Assembly (NCBI GenBank): GCA_934511165.1
Contig: CAKSWA010000006.1
Location: 1 to 63,770, forward strand
Direction of reading: 5' to 3'
DNA from: an uncultured Oscillospiraceae bacterium
Lineage (GTDB): Bacteria > Bacillota > Clostridia > Oscillospirales > Oscillospiraceae
Length of the DNA: 63,770 nucleotides
Part shown: one piece after another, positions 7,316 through 14,916 of the stretch
Numbering within the stretch: the first letter of the stretch is position 1
Layout of the letters: every line of letters starts with the position of its first letter
Program-made: the position numbers and the translations under genes
Notes under the pieces: model-generated
Seen by the model: only the letters and a program-made list of their open reading frames with translations
Databases searched by the model: none
Told to the model about the DNA's origin: nothing

Positions 7316-9028
7316 ATGGAAGCCTTAAAATTTCGCGAAATGCCCTACGAGCGCCCCGACGGCGAGGCGCTGAAAACCTCGCTTCGCGGTCTGACCGAAA
7401 AGCTGCGCGCTGCGGAGAGCTACGACGCAGCCAAAGCCGTATTTCTGGAAGAGGAAGCGCTCAACAAGCACATCCAGACGCTCGCGACGCTTGCCCAGGT
7501 GCGCCACACGATCGACACGCGCGACAAATTCTATGATGAAGAGAACGGTTTCTGGAACCAGCTCTCCCCGGAATTGGAGGAATATTCGCAGGAGTGGACG
7601 AAGGCGATGCTCTCTTCGCCTTACCGCGCAGACTTTGAAAAGGAATACGGCACGCTGATGTTCCTCAACGCCGAGATCGCGCTCAAAACATTCTCGCCGG
7701 AGATCATCCCGGAACTGCAGAAGGAAAACGATCTCACGACCGAATACGATAAGCTCATCGCTTCGGCGCAGATCCCGTTCGAGGGCGGCGTGTATACGCT
7801 CTCGCAGCTCTCGCCGTTCAAGACCGGCGCGGACGACGCGCAGCGCCTTGCCGCATGGAAGGCCGAGGGCACGTGGTACAAGGAGCGCCAGAGCGAGCTT
7901 GACCGTATTTACGACGAGCTTGTCCACCTGCGCGACGCGATGGGCAAAAAACTCGGTTACGAGGGCTATATGACGCTCGGCTACTACCGCATGGGCCGCA
8001 ACTGCTACGGCAAGGCGGACGTGGAGAAATTCCGCGCCGCCGTGCGCAAGTATCTTGTGCCGGTTGCGGAGAGCATTTATCAGGAGCAGGCCAAGCGCCT
8101 CGGCAAAACGTATCCGCTGAGCTTTGCGGATGCGGCGCTCTCCTTCCGCAGCGGCAACCCGCGCCCCTGCGGCGATGCGGAGCACATTCTCGCCCATGGC
8201 CAGAAGTTCTATGATGAGCTCTCGCCCGAAACAAGCGCGTTCTTCCGCATGATGCGGGAGCGCGAGCTGCTCGACGTGCTCTCTACCGAGGGCAAAGCCG
8301 CCGGCGGCTACTGCACGTCTATCCCCGATTACAACGTCCCGATCATCTTCGCCAACTTCAACGGCACGCAGCACGACGTGGAGGTCGTGACGCACGAGGC
8401 AGGTCACGCCTTTGAGGCGTATCTCAATGCCTGGCGCGTCCCGATGGAGTATGTCTGGCCGAGCATGGAAGCGTGCGAAGTCCACTCCATGTCCATGGAA
8501 TTCATGGCGTGGCCGTGGGCGGAGGGCTTCTTCGGCGACGATACCCGCAAGTACCTCTACAGCCACCTCGCCGGGGCGCTCACGTTCATCCCCTACGGCA
8601 CGATGGTCGATCACTTCCAGCACGTCGTTTACGAAAAGCCGGACATGACCCCGGCGGAGCGCCACGGCGTCTGGAAGGAGCTTCTCGGCGTATACATGCC
8701 GTGGATGAAGCTCGACGGCGATATCCCCGTCTACAGCGAGGGCGAGGGCTGGCAGCGTCAGCTCCACATCTACCAGAGCCCGTTCTACTATATCGACTAC
8801 TGCCTCGCGCAGACCGTCGCGCTGGAGATCTGGGCGCTGCTGCAGAAGGACCGCAAGGAAGCCTGGGAGCGCTATATGGCGTACACCCGTCAGGGCGGCA
8901 GCGAAGTGTTCACGACGCTTCTCAAAAATGCGGGACTTGAAAGCCCGTTTGACGAGGAATGCCTGCACACCGTGTGCGAAACGGCGAAGAACTGGCTGGA
9001 CAACTACGATCTCACGGGCATTGAGTAA
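7316..9028 (+). CDS. pepF: M3 family oligoendopeptidase F
   Basis: A cytoplasmic zinc metallopeptidase that cuts short peptides. The 570-residue product carries the M3 zinc motif HEAGHAFEAY (HExxH, about residue 360), with the third ligand Glu in the downstream SMEACEVHSMSMEF segment. YYIDYCLAQTVALEIW near the C-terminus is typical of the PepF branch. AAGGAG lies nine bases before the ATG. Terminators stand on both sides, so it is a single-gene transcript. Peptide degradation also appears in the neighbouring peptide-binding lipoprotein and in pepT at 43.8 kb. Confidence 0.92.
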   Translation: MEALKFREMPYERPDGEALKTSLRGLTEKLRAAESYDAAKAVFLEEEALNKHIQTLATLAQVRHTIDTRDKFYDEENGFWNQLSPELEEYSQEWTKAMLSSPYRADFEKEYGTLMFLNAEIALKTFSPEIIPELQKENDLTTEYDKLIASAQIPFEGGVYTLSQLSPFKTGADDAQRLAAWKAEGTWYKERQSELDRIYDELVHLRDAMGKKLGYEGYMTLGYYRMGRNCYGKADVEKFRAAVRKYLVPVAESIYQEQAKRLGKTYPLSFADAALSFRSGNPRPCGDAEHILAHGQKFYDELSPETSAFFRMMRERELLDVLSTEGKAAGGYCTSIPDYNVPIIFANFNGTQHDVEVVTHEAGHAFEAYLNAWRVPMEYVWPSMEACEVHSMSMEFMAWPWAEGFFGDDTRKYLYSHLAGALTFIPYGTMVDHFQHVVYEKPDMTPAERHGVWKELLGVYMPWMKLDGDIPVYSEGEGWQRQLHIYQSPFYYIDYCLAQTVALEIWALLQKDRKEAWERYMAYTRQGGSEVFTTLLKNAGLESPFDEECLHTVCETAKNWLDNYDLTGIE

Positions 9029-9044
9029 ATTCCCGCGCTGAACG

Positions 9045-9092
9045 AAAAGCCGGCCGTGCGCGTCTTAAGAGTAAAAACGCCGGCCGGCTTTT
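9045..9092 (+). terminator. Terminator after pepF
   Basis: An AAAAGCCGGCC/GGCCGGCTTTT stem (9045-9055 with 9082-9092) with a 26-base loop. It is symmetric in sequence and could work on both strands. Confidence 0.75.
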
Positions 9093-9105
9093 TAAGGATG
9101 ACTGT

Positions 9106-10818
9106 ATGAAATTTTTCCGATCCAAATTCTGGATACTCCTTCTTATTCTCGCGCTCACAGCGTCGATCGGCGCCTGCGGCTACCGCCCCGAACCGGAGAA
9201 AACGGAGAGCGGGCAGACGGTGTTCCGTCTCGGCTTTTCCGAAACGCCAAACTCGCTCGATCCGTACACCGCCGAAACAGACGCCGCGGCTGCGGCCATT
9301 TCGCTTTTGTACGATACGCTCTTTTATGCCGATATCGAGACCGGGCGATACATCAACAGCGTCTGTCAGGAGTACACCGTGCAGCCCGCCGCGGCGGACG
9401 GCGCGAAGCTCTGGACACTGACGCTGCGGAGTGATGTCTTCTTCCACGACGGCACGGCGCTCACGGCGCGGGATGTGGAGTTTTCGCTTCAGTCCATGAA
9501 GGACTTTTCTCTGCTTTATGGATATCCGGGCTGCGAGCTCATCGACACGACCGGCATTTCGGTCACGGACGATACGCATCTTTCGTTCCTCGCCTGGGGC
9601 GACGTTGCGGCGGTGGAAGAATGCCTCTCCCGCGTACCGCTCGTGCCGCGGAGCGTTTGGAATGCCCTGTCCGGCATGGAGTATACGACCTCCGGTATTC
9701 CGAAGGACGCAGCACAGGCCAGAGCGAGCCTTTCTTCCCTTGTCCCGACGGCGGAGACGATGACCGGCTCGGGGCTGTATATCTGGGAGAAATACGAAAA
9801 CGGTGTGCTGACGCTGCGCCGCAACGACGATTACTGGAACGGCACCGCCCGTGCTGAGATCGTGGAGCTGCACTTCGGCTGTGCCGACCTTGCCGCGGCG
9901 ATGGAGAACAATGCGCTTGACGCATCGTGGAATCTCTCAAAGTCCGCCGTGGAAGCTCTCGCCGAGGGACGCAGCACCGCGTACGGCACATCCGGCGAGC
10001 TGCTGCTTGTGGAGTTCAACCAGCGCACGGACAAAGCCTCCAGAGGCAATCCGCTGCTGCGCGACAAGACCGTCCGCGAGGCGATTACACTCTGCGCCGA
10101 CCGGGAGACGCTTGCGCTCACCGGCTTCGGCGGCGCGCTGCCCGCTTACGGCTTCTCGATCCCCTATGGAATGGACGGCTCCGCTGCTGCGGTATGCAGC
10201 GCGGAGAGCGCTGCGGCGCTTCTCGAAAGCGCCGGGTATACGGATGCAGACGGCGACGGCGTGCGCGAATCGCCGGAAGGGGAGCGCCTTTCCTTCCGCA
10301 TATTGTGCAGTGATTCTTCGACTGCATGGGTACGCGCGGCCAATCTCTTGAAGGATATGTGCTCCGGTGCGGGCATTGCGCTGGAGATCACCGTCCTCTC
10401 ACCGGATAAGGCGCTCGCCGCGGCAGAGGAGGGGGACTTTGATCTCTTCCTGACCGCCTCGCAGAGCTATTACGACGCCTATCTTTCTCTTGCGCCATTC
10501 TACTGGAACGGCGGAAACGGCGCTTTCTGGAACGGCGCGGCCTCGCCGGGATGGAATATTTCCGGCTACGAAAACGCCGGGTTTGACACGCTCTATGAGG
10601 AGCTGACGTTCGCCGCCTCTTCCGAGCGCGACGCGATGGAGGCACAGCTGGAGAGCATCGTTCTGGACGACTTCGCGGCGCTCCCGATCGCATTCGCGGC
10701 GAAAAATCAGGCGTGCAGCGGCGCGTGGCTCAATCTTCGTGCCGACCACGGCGAGGGACTTTTCTTCACCCCCGCCATCCTCCGCCAGCAGCTGCAGGGC
10801 ATGACGAACGGAAGATGA
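9106..10818 (+). CDS. Family 5 extracellular solute-binding lipoprotein (oligopeptide/dipeptide type)
   Basis: The 570-residue product has a lipoprotein signal (lipobox IGAC, Cys24 region). The SBP family 5 fold follows: FRLGFSETPNSLDPYTA at the mature N-terminus, LTLRSDVFFHDGTALTARDVEFS, GSGLYIWEKYENGVLTLRRNDDYW and an EF-hand-like DADGDGVRE in the second lobe. These proteins deliver peptides, nickel or sugars to ABC permeases. Only 13 bases separate the pepF terminator from its ATG, so its promoter may lie inside the pepF end or the terminator may leak. No permease or ATPase is adjacent, so it is an orphan binding protein. Confidence 0.87.
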   Translation: MKFFRSKFWILLLILALTASIGACGYRPEPEKTESGQTVFRLGFSETPNSLDPYTAETDAAAAAISLLYDTLFYADIETGRYINSVCQEYTVQPAAADGAKLWTLTLRSDVFFHDGTALTARDVEFSLQSMKDFSLLYGYPGCELIDTTGISVTDDTHLSFLAWGDVAAVEECLSRVPLVPRSVWNALSGMEYTTSGIPKDAAQARASLSSLVPTAETMTGSGLYIWEKYENGVLTLRRNDDYWNGTARAEIVELHFGCADLAAAMENNALDASWNLSKSAVEALAEGRSTAYGTSGELLLVEFNQRTDKASRGNPLLRDKTVREAITLCADRETLALTGFGGALPAYGFSIPYGMDGSAAAVCSAESAAALLESAGYTDADGDGVRESPEGERLSFRILCSDSSTAWVRAANLLKDMCSGAGIALEITVLSPDKALAAAEEGDFDLFLTASQSYYDAYLSLAPFYWNGGNGAFWNGAASPGWNISGYENAGFDTLYEELTFAASSERDAMEAQLESIVLDDFAALPIAFAAKNQACSGAWLNLRADHGEGLFFTPAILRQQLQGMTNGR

Positions 10819-10833
10819 TAAAGAATAAAGAAT

Positions 10834-10867
10834 CAGCGCTGCGGAATGCAATGTTCCGCGGCGCTGC
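10834..10867 (-). terminator. Terminator between convergent genes (mainly for yedF)
   Basis: A 13-bp stem (CAGCGCTGCGGAA/TTCCGCGGCGCTG with one mismatch) lies between the ends of the binding protein gene and yedF. The T-rich tail is on the minus-strand side. Confidence 0.65.
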
Positions 10868-10886
10868 TGTATATGGCGGTCAAAGC

Positions 10887-11498
10887 TCAGGGCTTGATGA
10901 CAACATCGGCCTTTTCGAGCGTCTCCACGATGGAGTACATGTTCGTGATGCCGCCGACGAGAAGCTTCTCCTTGAGATGGTAGTAGTCAAGGCACGTGCC
11001 GCAGGTGAGGATTTCCACACCCTGGGCTTCAAGCGTTTTGAGATCTTCGATGGACGGACCCTCGGTGCTCGTGACGTAAGCACCGCTATTGTAGAAGAGA
11101 ATCGTTTTCGGTAGCGCGTCCTGCTGCGTCAGAGCAAAAATGAAAGCCTTGAGCAGCGTTTTGCCGAGCGCTTCCTCGCCCTCGCCCATGTGATTTTTGG
11201 AAATGGCGACGACGATATTCTTCTCGCCCTGCTTGCGCGGCGCGCAGATGGTGGCCTCGTCGGTCACATCTTTCTTGGCGCCGGTGGCGTCGATCGTGAC
11301 GGCAAACTGCGCCTCGCCCTGCTTTTCGGCGCGGACGGCAAAGCCGTACTGTCCGGCGAGACGGATAAGATTCTGCACGGCGGCATCGTTATCAACGAGC
11401 ACCTGCACGGTTTCCGGCGCGGTGAGCGCGTCGATCACCTTTTTCGCCTTTACGACCGGCATCGGGCAGGCTTCGCCAAGAGCATTTACGGTAATCAT
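10887..11498 (-). CDS. yedF: Selenium metabolism protein YedF (TusA-like plus DsrE-like)
   Basis: The 203-residue product starts with a TusA/SirA domain: VNALGEACPMPVVKAKKVID, with the Cys-Pro motif at Cys11. After a short linker, a DsrE-like domain of about residues 95-203 ends with LTCGTCLDYYHLKEKL and VGGITNMYSIVETL. This two-domain architecture is the YedF family, found in selenium-using bacteria and thought to handle reactive sulfur or selenium. The ATG at 11498 is preceded by GGAGGTC; the longer frame to 11558 lacks a better site. No selA, selB or selD is seen in the window. Confidence 0.88.
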   Translation of the reverse strand: MITVNALGEACPMPVVKAKKVIDALTAPETVQVLVDNDAAVQNLIRLAGQYGFAVRAEKQGEAQFAVTIDATGAKKDVTDEATICAPRKQGEKNIVVAISKNHMGEGEEALGKTLLKAFIFALTQQDALPKTILFYNSGAYVTSTEGPSIEDLKTLEAQGVEILTCGTCLDYYHLKEKLLVGGITNMYSIVETLEKADVVIKP

Positions 11499-11577
11499 AA
11501 AAAAAGACCTCCTGATCGGAATTTTTCTGCGATAAGAATACCACATTTTTTGCAGCAATTATATTAGAAATACAGAT

Positions 11578-11610
11578 AAAAACGGCGGAGCCATCGGTTC
11601 CGCCGTTTTT
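11578..11610 (-). terminator. Bidirectional terminator upstream of yedF
   Basis: AAAAACGGCGGA pairs with TCCGCCGTTTTT. On the minus strand it ends the LysR remnant. Confidence 0.7.
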
Positions 11611-11632
11611 CGTTCCGTCGTGGGGATTTCCG

Positions 11633-12007
11633 TCAGAGATATGAGGGGGTATCGTCATAATACGCCACAATGAATTGCCGGAAAGCCTGCAACTCCGGCG
11701 ATTTCTTTTTGTCGGATCGATAGACCAGCACGGCATTGTTGTAATTGACCGACTCCAGCGGCACATGCGTAAGCCCATAGTATGCCGCGATGGAAGGGCT
11801 GCCGAGAATCAGCATTTCGTTCTGCGCAGTATTTCGGCCAGAACATCATAGTTGGTGCTGCTGATGGAAGAAACGCTGTCCTGCAGGTTTGGAATTTTCA
11901 GTCGAAATGCCATTTGGCGGGCAGCGACCGCGTTCTTGGGCCCCAACAGAATTTTATAATTCCACAGCTCCTCTATAGTAATACTGCGACTCCGGGCTAT
12001 GCTGTTC
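11633..12007 (-). pseudogene. LysR-family regulator remnant (ligand-binding domain only, frameshifted)
   Basis: Reading from about 12007 downwards, one frame gives SRSITIEELWNYKILLGPKN, AARQMAFRLKIPNLQ and SSTNYDVLAEILRRT before a stop. A second frame continues from about 11820 with MLILGSPSIAAYYGLTHVPLE and ends at 11633. Together they match the C-terminal part of a LysR-type ligand-binding domain. The HTH and first subdomain are missing, and one indel near 11820-11830 breaks the frame. It lies divergent to an M20 amidohydrolase remnant, the usual arrangement for an intact regulated locus. Confidence 0.7.
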
Positions 12008-12044
12008 TAGAAATACCAAATAAATATAAAGAGGATGCGAAACT

Positions 12045-12344
12045 ATGACAGCACCAGAGCGAGCCAGGGAAGTAATCGACTGGGTGGTCGATATCCGCCG
12101 CGATATCCATGCCCACCCGGAACTTTCCATGCATGAAATCCGTACCGCTGCCCTGGTGGCAGAGAAGCTGACGGAAATGGGAATTGAGACCCACCGAATC
12201 GGAGAGATCGGTGTCGTTGGCATTTTGCAGGGCGGTGAACCCGGCAAGGTGCTCGCCTTACGGGCGGATATGGATGCTCTGCCTCTGCATGAGCAGACGG
12301 ATCTGCCCTTTAAATCCCGGAACCCCGGCGTGATGCACGTCTGT
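12045..12344 (+). pseudogene. M20-family amidohydrolase, N-terminal fragment
   Basis: About 100 residues match the start of M20D amidohydrolases: DIRRDIHAHPELSMHEIRTA, LRADMDALPL and PGVMHVCG. Intact members continue MHACGHDGH with metal-ligand residues, but here the frame switches at MHVCG into unrelated sequence. A GAGG site precedes the ATG. The rest of the enzyme (about 300 residues) is deleted, fusing this piece to the membrane protein tail that follows. Confidence 0.8.
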
Positions 12345-12603
12345 GGCCGTGGTGCTGGGGACGGTGGCCGCATCCCTGATCGTTGGCGGGGCGGTCTCCG
12401 GCATTCACGGCGGCGCGATGAGCCTGGCGCTGCCGATTGCGGCATCCAATGCGTTTGCCGCCGTTCCGGCTTCCGTTACGGCGGCCATTTTGGCCGGACA
12501 GGGCTGGATGAGCGGCAGGAGGCAATTTATCTCCGGCATGCTTGCGGCAGCGGCAGGCGCTGTGTCGGCGCTGCTGGCTTATGCGCTCGCCGCGGCTCTC
12601 TGA
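12343..12603 (+). pseudogene. C-terminal fragment of a multi-spanning membrane protein
   Basis: An 86-residue frame, VLGTVAASLIVGGAVSGIHG, GGAMSLALPIAASNAFAAVP and SGMLAAAAGAVSALLAYALA, is strongly hydrophobic with about three membrane spans and ends in a stop. It looks like the tail of a transporter. Uncharacterised permeases of the DUF3100 kind are often beside M20 amidohydrolases, so that is my guess, not a firm call. It begins exactly where the M20 fragment ends, pointing to one deletion that removed the back of one gene and the front of the next. Confidence 0.5.
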
Positions 12604-12665
12604 GGTTTTCCCAATAATAAAAGACGATTTATATTAGGGCAGTGCTCGTAAAACGGCAATTGCGG

Positions 12666-12693
12666 AAAAGGTATGATTTCGGTCATACCTTTT
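12666..12693 (-). terminator. Terminator after the methyltransferase gene (works on both strands)
   Basis: AAAAGGTATGA pairs with TCATACCTTTT across a six-base loop. T-tracts are present in both directions. Confidence 0.75.
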
Positions 12694-12734
12694 TCTGCTT
12701 TCATCCGTTCATCCACGGGGATAAACCAGCAAGG

Positions 12735-13421
12735 TTATACGCAAGGTGTGCCTTTAACAACCGCATACATCAAGCGGTCAAAGTTGGGAAGTGAGCTTGT
12801 GATTCCTTTCTCCATGAGGGACAGGCCGTTTCGTGTTAACTCTTTTTCCAATGTATTCCATGACACCATCCTGCACGATGTTCCAGCGACCATCATTTTG
12901 CCGGAGTCATGGGTTCTCTCCTGTAAGGTAAATGCAGTGGAAATGTCACTCTGCATTTCAAATTCACCGTCACCCATGGTACAGATCAGGGCTATTCCCT
13001 CTGCGGTCAGGTGGCTGCGGATAAACTGATAAAAGCCATCTCTGTCTTCGTCAAGCACCAGCATGTGAACGACGGCTATGGCAAAGATAAAATCAAACGT
13101 TTCTTCCAGCCGGGCAGATAAGCAGTCCAAAACGCTGAAATGGTTTTCATACCGGGGCATCTGCTGCCTGCAATATGCAATGGCCTCTTCGGAAATATCC
13201 GTTGCCATTAACGGAAAACCATGTTCCAAAACGGTTCTGGAGTCTCTGCCTTCCCCGCACCCGATCTCAAGGAGTTTTTGTCCTCGATGGATTTTGTACC
13301 GGTCAATCACATCCATCACAATCGGCGTGCTTACATCGCTTGACCAGCTAACACCGTTTGCATGGGCGGTTTTGTAGCGTTCCTCATAGGCGGCGTAGTA
13401 TTTTCTGTTATCTTTTTTCAT
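12735..13421 (-). CDS. Class I SAM-dependent methyltransferase
   Basis: The 228-residue product has the Rossmann-type methyltransferase order: KLLEIGCGEGRDSRTVLEHG (motif I, SAM binding), LMATDISEEAIAYCRQ (motif II) and FDFIFAIAVVHML. It resembles small-molecule methyltransferases of the TehB/UbiE kind; the substrate cannot be read. Base composition is more AT-rich than its neighbours, suggesting recent transfer. I use the ATG at 13421; a GTG at 13436 in frame is the alternative, and neither has a strong ribosome site. It stands alone between a remnant locus and the M16 gene. Confidence 0.82.
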   Translation of the reverse strand: MKKDNRKYYAAYEERYKTAHANGVSWSSDVSTPIVMDVIDRYKIHRGQKLLEIGCGEGRDSRTVLEHGFPLMATDISEEAIAYCRQQMPRYENHFSVLDCLSARLEETFDFIFAIAVVHMLVLDEDRDGFYQFIRSHLTAEGIALICTMGDGEFEMQSDISTAFTLQERTHDSGKMMVAGTSCRMVSWNTLEKELTRNGLSLMEKGITSSLPNFDRLMYAVVKGTPCV

Positions 13422-13575
13422 TATGTACCCAATCACATCAAACGCACAAAACAGACCGCACTCAACCGAAGCTGAATGCTGCCTGTTTGTGTTCCCATCC
13501 TGTCTAACAGATGCTGTAATTCGTAATTTTTAATGGATTACCGCTGCTTTGCCAGTTCTTTTTTCGCCTGTATCC

Positions 13576-14823
13576 TTATTTTCCGAAAACGGAGAGATAG
13601 GCGTCTGTCGGGGCGAGACGGCCGACGGCGGAAAAGCCCATCATTTCGGGCGCGAGCTTTTCCCGCGCGAGAGAAAGCACGCTCTCGGCGGTCACGGCGT
13701 CGTAGCGCTCAATGATCTCATCGGCGGTGAGGCACTTGCCGAGCAGCAGCAGCCCCGAGCCGAGCCGGTTCATGCGGCTGGAGCTCGATTCGAGTGATAG
13801 AATGATGCCGGATTTGATGAGCTCGCGCGCGGTACGCAGCTCCTTGTCCGTGATGCCGTCCTGCCGGAACTTTTCGATTTCTTCCCGGATGAGCGCGAGC
13901 GCCTTCTCCTCGGAATCGCGTCCCACAGCGGTAGAGATGGCGAGCATGCCGGTCTCCTTATAGGCGGCGGTGAAGCTGCCGATGCTGTAGCAGAGACCAT
14001 GCTTTTCACGGACGGTCTGGAAAAGACGCGAGGACATCCCACCGCCGAGCGCCATGGAGAGCACCTGCCACGAGAAGCGGTTTTCATCGCCGTCCGGCAG
14101 ACCGGGGAAGGAGAGACAGAAATGGTTTTGCTCGGTGGCCTTGCGCTTTACAACCACGGCGGGCGTATAAGCGCTCTTGCGGCACGCCGCGGGGCGCGAC
14201 GGCGCAAGCGCGGAAAACCGGTCGCAGAGCCGCCGGAGGTTTTCCTCCGTAAAGCTGCCGCACACGGAAACAACGATCCGCTCGGGACTGTACTCCCGTT
14301 CCTTGAACGCGCGGAGCGAAGCGCCGGTCATGCCGTTGAGCGAGGCGGTACGGCCGAGCACCGGCTTTCCGAGCGCACCGGGGAACGCTTTGCCCATGAG
14401 CTGTTCCACAACGATATCCTCCGGCGTGTCGCGGTACATGTCGATCTCTTCAAGCACAACGCCGCGCTCGTTAACGACATCCGATTCCGAGAAAAGAGAG
14501 TCAAAGAACATTTCGCAGAGAATGTCGGACGCCTCGTCCAGATGACTGTCGAGAACGCGGGCATAGAAGCATGTGGAATCGCGGGAGGTGAAGGCATTGA
14601 TCTGCCCGCCGATGGCGTCCATTCGTCCGGCGAGCTCGGCGGCAGAGCTGCGCGATGTGCCCTTAAAGAGCATATGCTCGATGAAGTGGGCGCTGCCCTC
14701 CTCGCCGTGCTTTTCGTAGCGTGAGCCGACGCCGACCCAGATGCCGACGGCGGCGGAGCGTACGCCGGACATTTTCTCGTGGGCGATGCGGACGCCGTTC
14801 GGTAATGTGATGATTTCGTACAT
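13576..14823 (-). CDS. M16 family zinc peptidase (processing-peptidase type)
   Basis: The 415-residue product has the inverted zinc motif HFIEH within EEGSAHFIEHMLFKGT (about residue 50), with NAFTSRDSTCFYARVL and the downstream Glu ligand in NERGVVLEEIDMYRDTPED. The C-terminal inactive-like domain (about residues 190-415) has the expected length. It lies downstream of pnp, the conserved rpsO-pnp-M16 order of Firmicutes (PepR/YmxG). GGAGGA precedes the ATG. The pnp terminator lies in its leader, so expression needs read-through or a promoter I did not find. Confidence 0.92.
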   Translation of the reverse strand: MYEIITLPNGVRIAHEKMSGVRSAAVGIWVGVGSRYEKHGEEGSAHFIEHMLFKGTSRSSAAELAGRMDAIGGQINAFTSRDSTCFYARVLDSHLDEASDILCEMFFDSLFSESDVVNERGVVLEEIDMYRDTPEDIVVEQLMGKAFPGALGKPVLGRTASLNGMTGASLRAFKEREYSPERIVVSVCGSFTEENLRRLCDRFSALAPSRPAACRKSAYTPAVVVKRKATEQNHFCLSFPGLPDGDENRFSWQVLSMALGGGMSSRLFQTVREKHGLCYSIGSFTAAYKETGMLAISTAVGRDSEEKALALIREEIEKFRQDGITDKELRTARELIKSGIILSLESSSSRMNRLGSGLLLLGKCLTADEIIERYDAVTAESVLSLAREKLAPEMMGFSAVGRLAPTDAYLSVFGK

Positions 14824-14835
14824 GGAATCCTCCGG

Positions 14836-14866
14836 ATAAAAACGGCGGGAGCAGAGCCCCCGCCGT
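14836..14866 (-). terminator. Terminator between pnp and the M16 gene
   Basis: ACGGCGGG pairs with CCCGCCGT (14842-14849 with 14859-14866) and TTTTTA follows on the minus strand, only 13 bases before the M16 start. Confidence 0.7.
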
Positions 14867-14916
14867 ACATATTGTCAAAATGTAAAAAGTCTCGCAGAGT
14901 ATGCGCTGCCGGTGGC

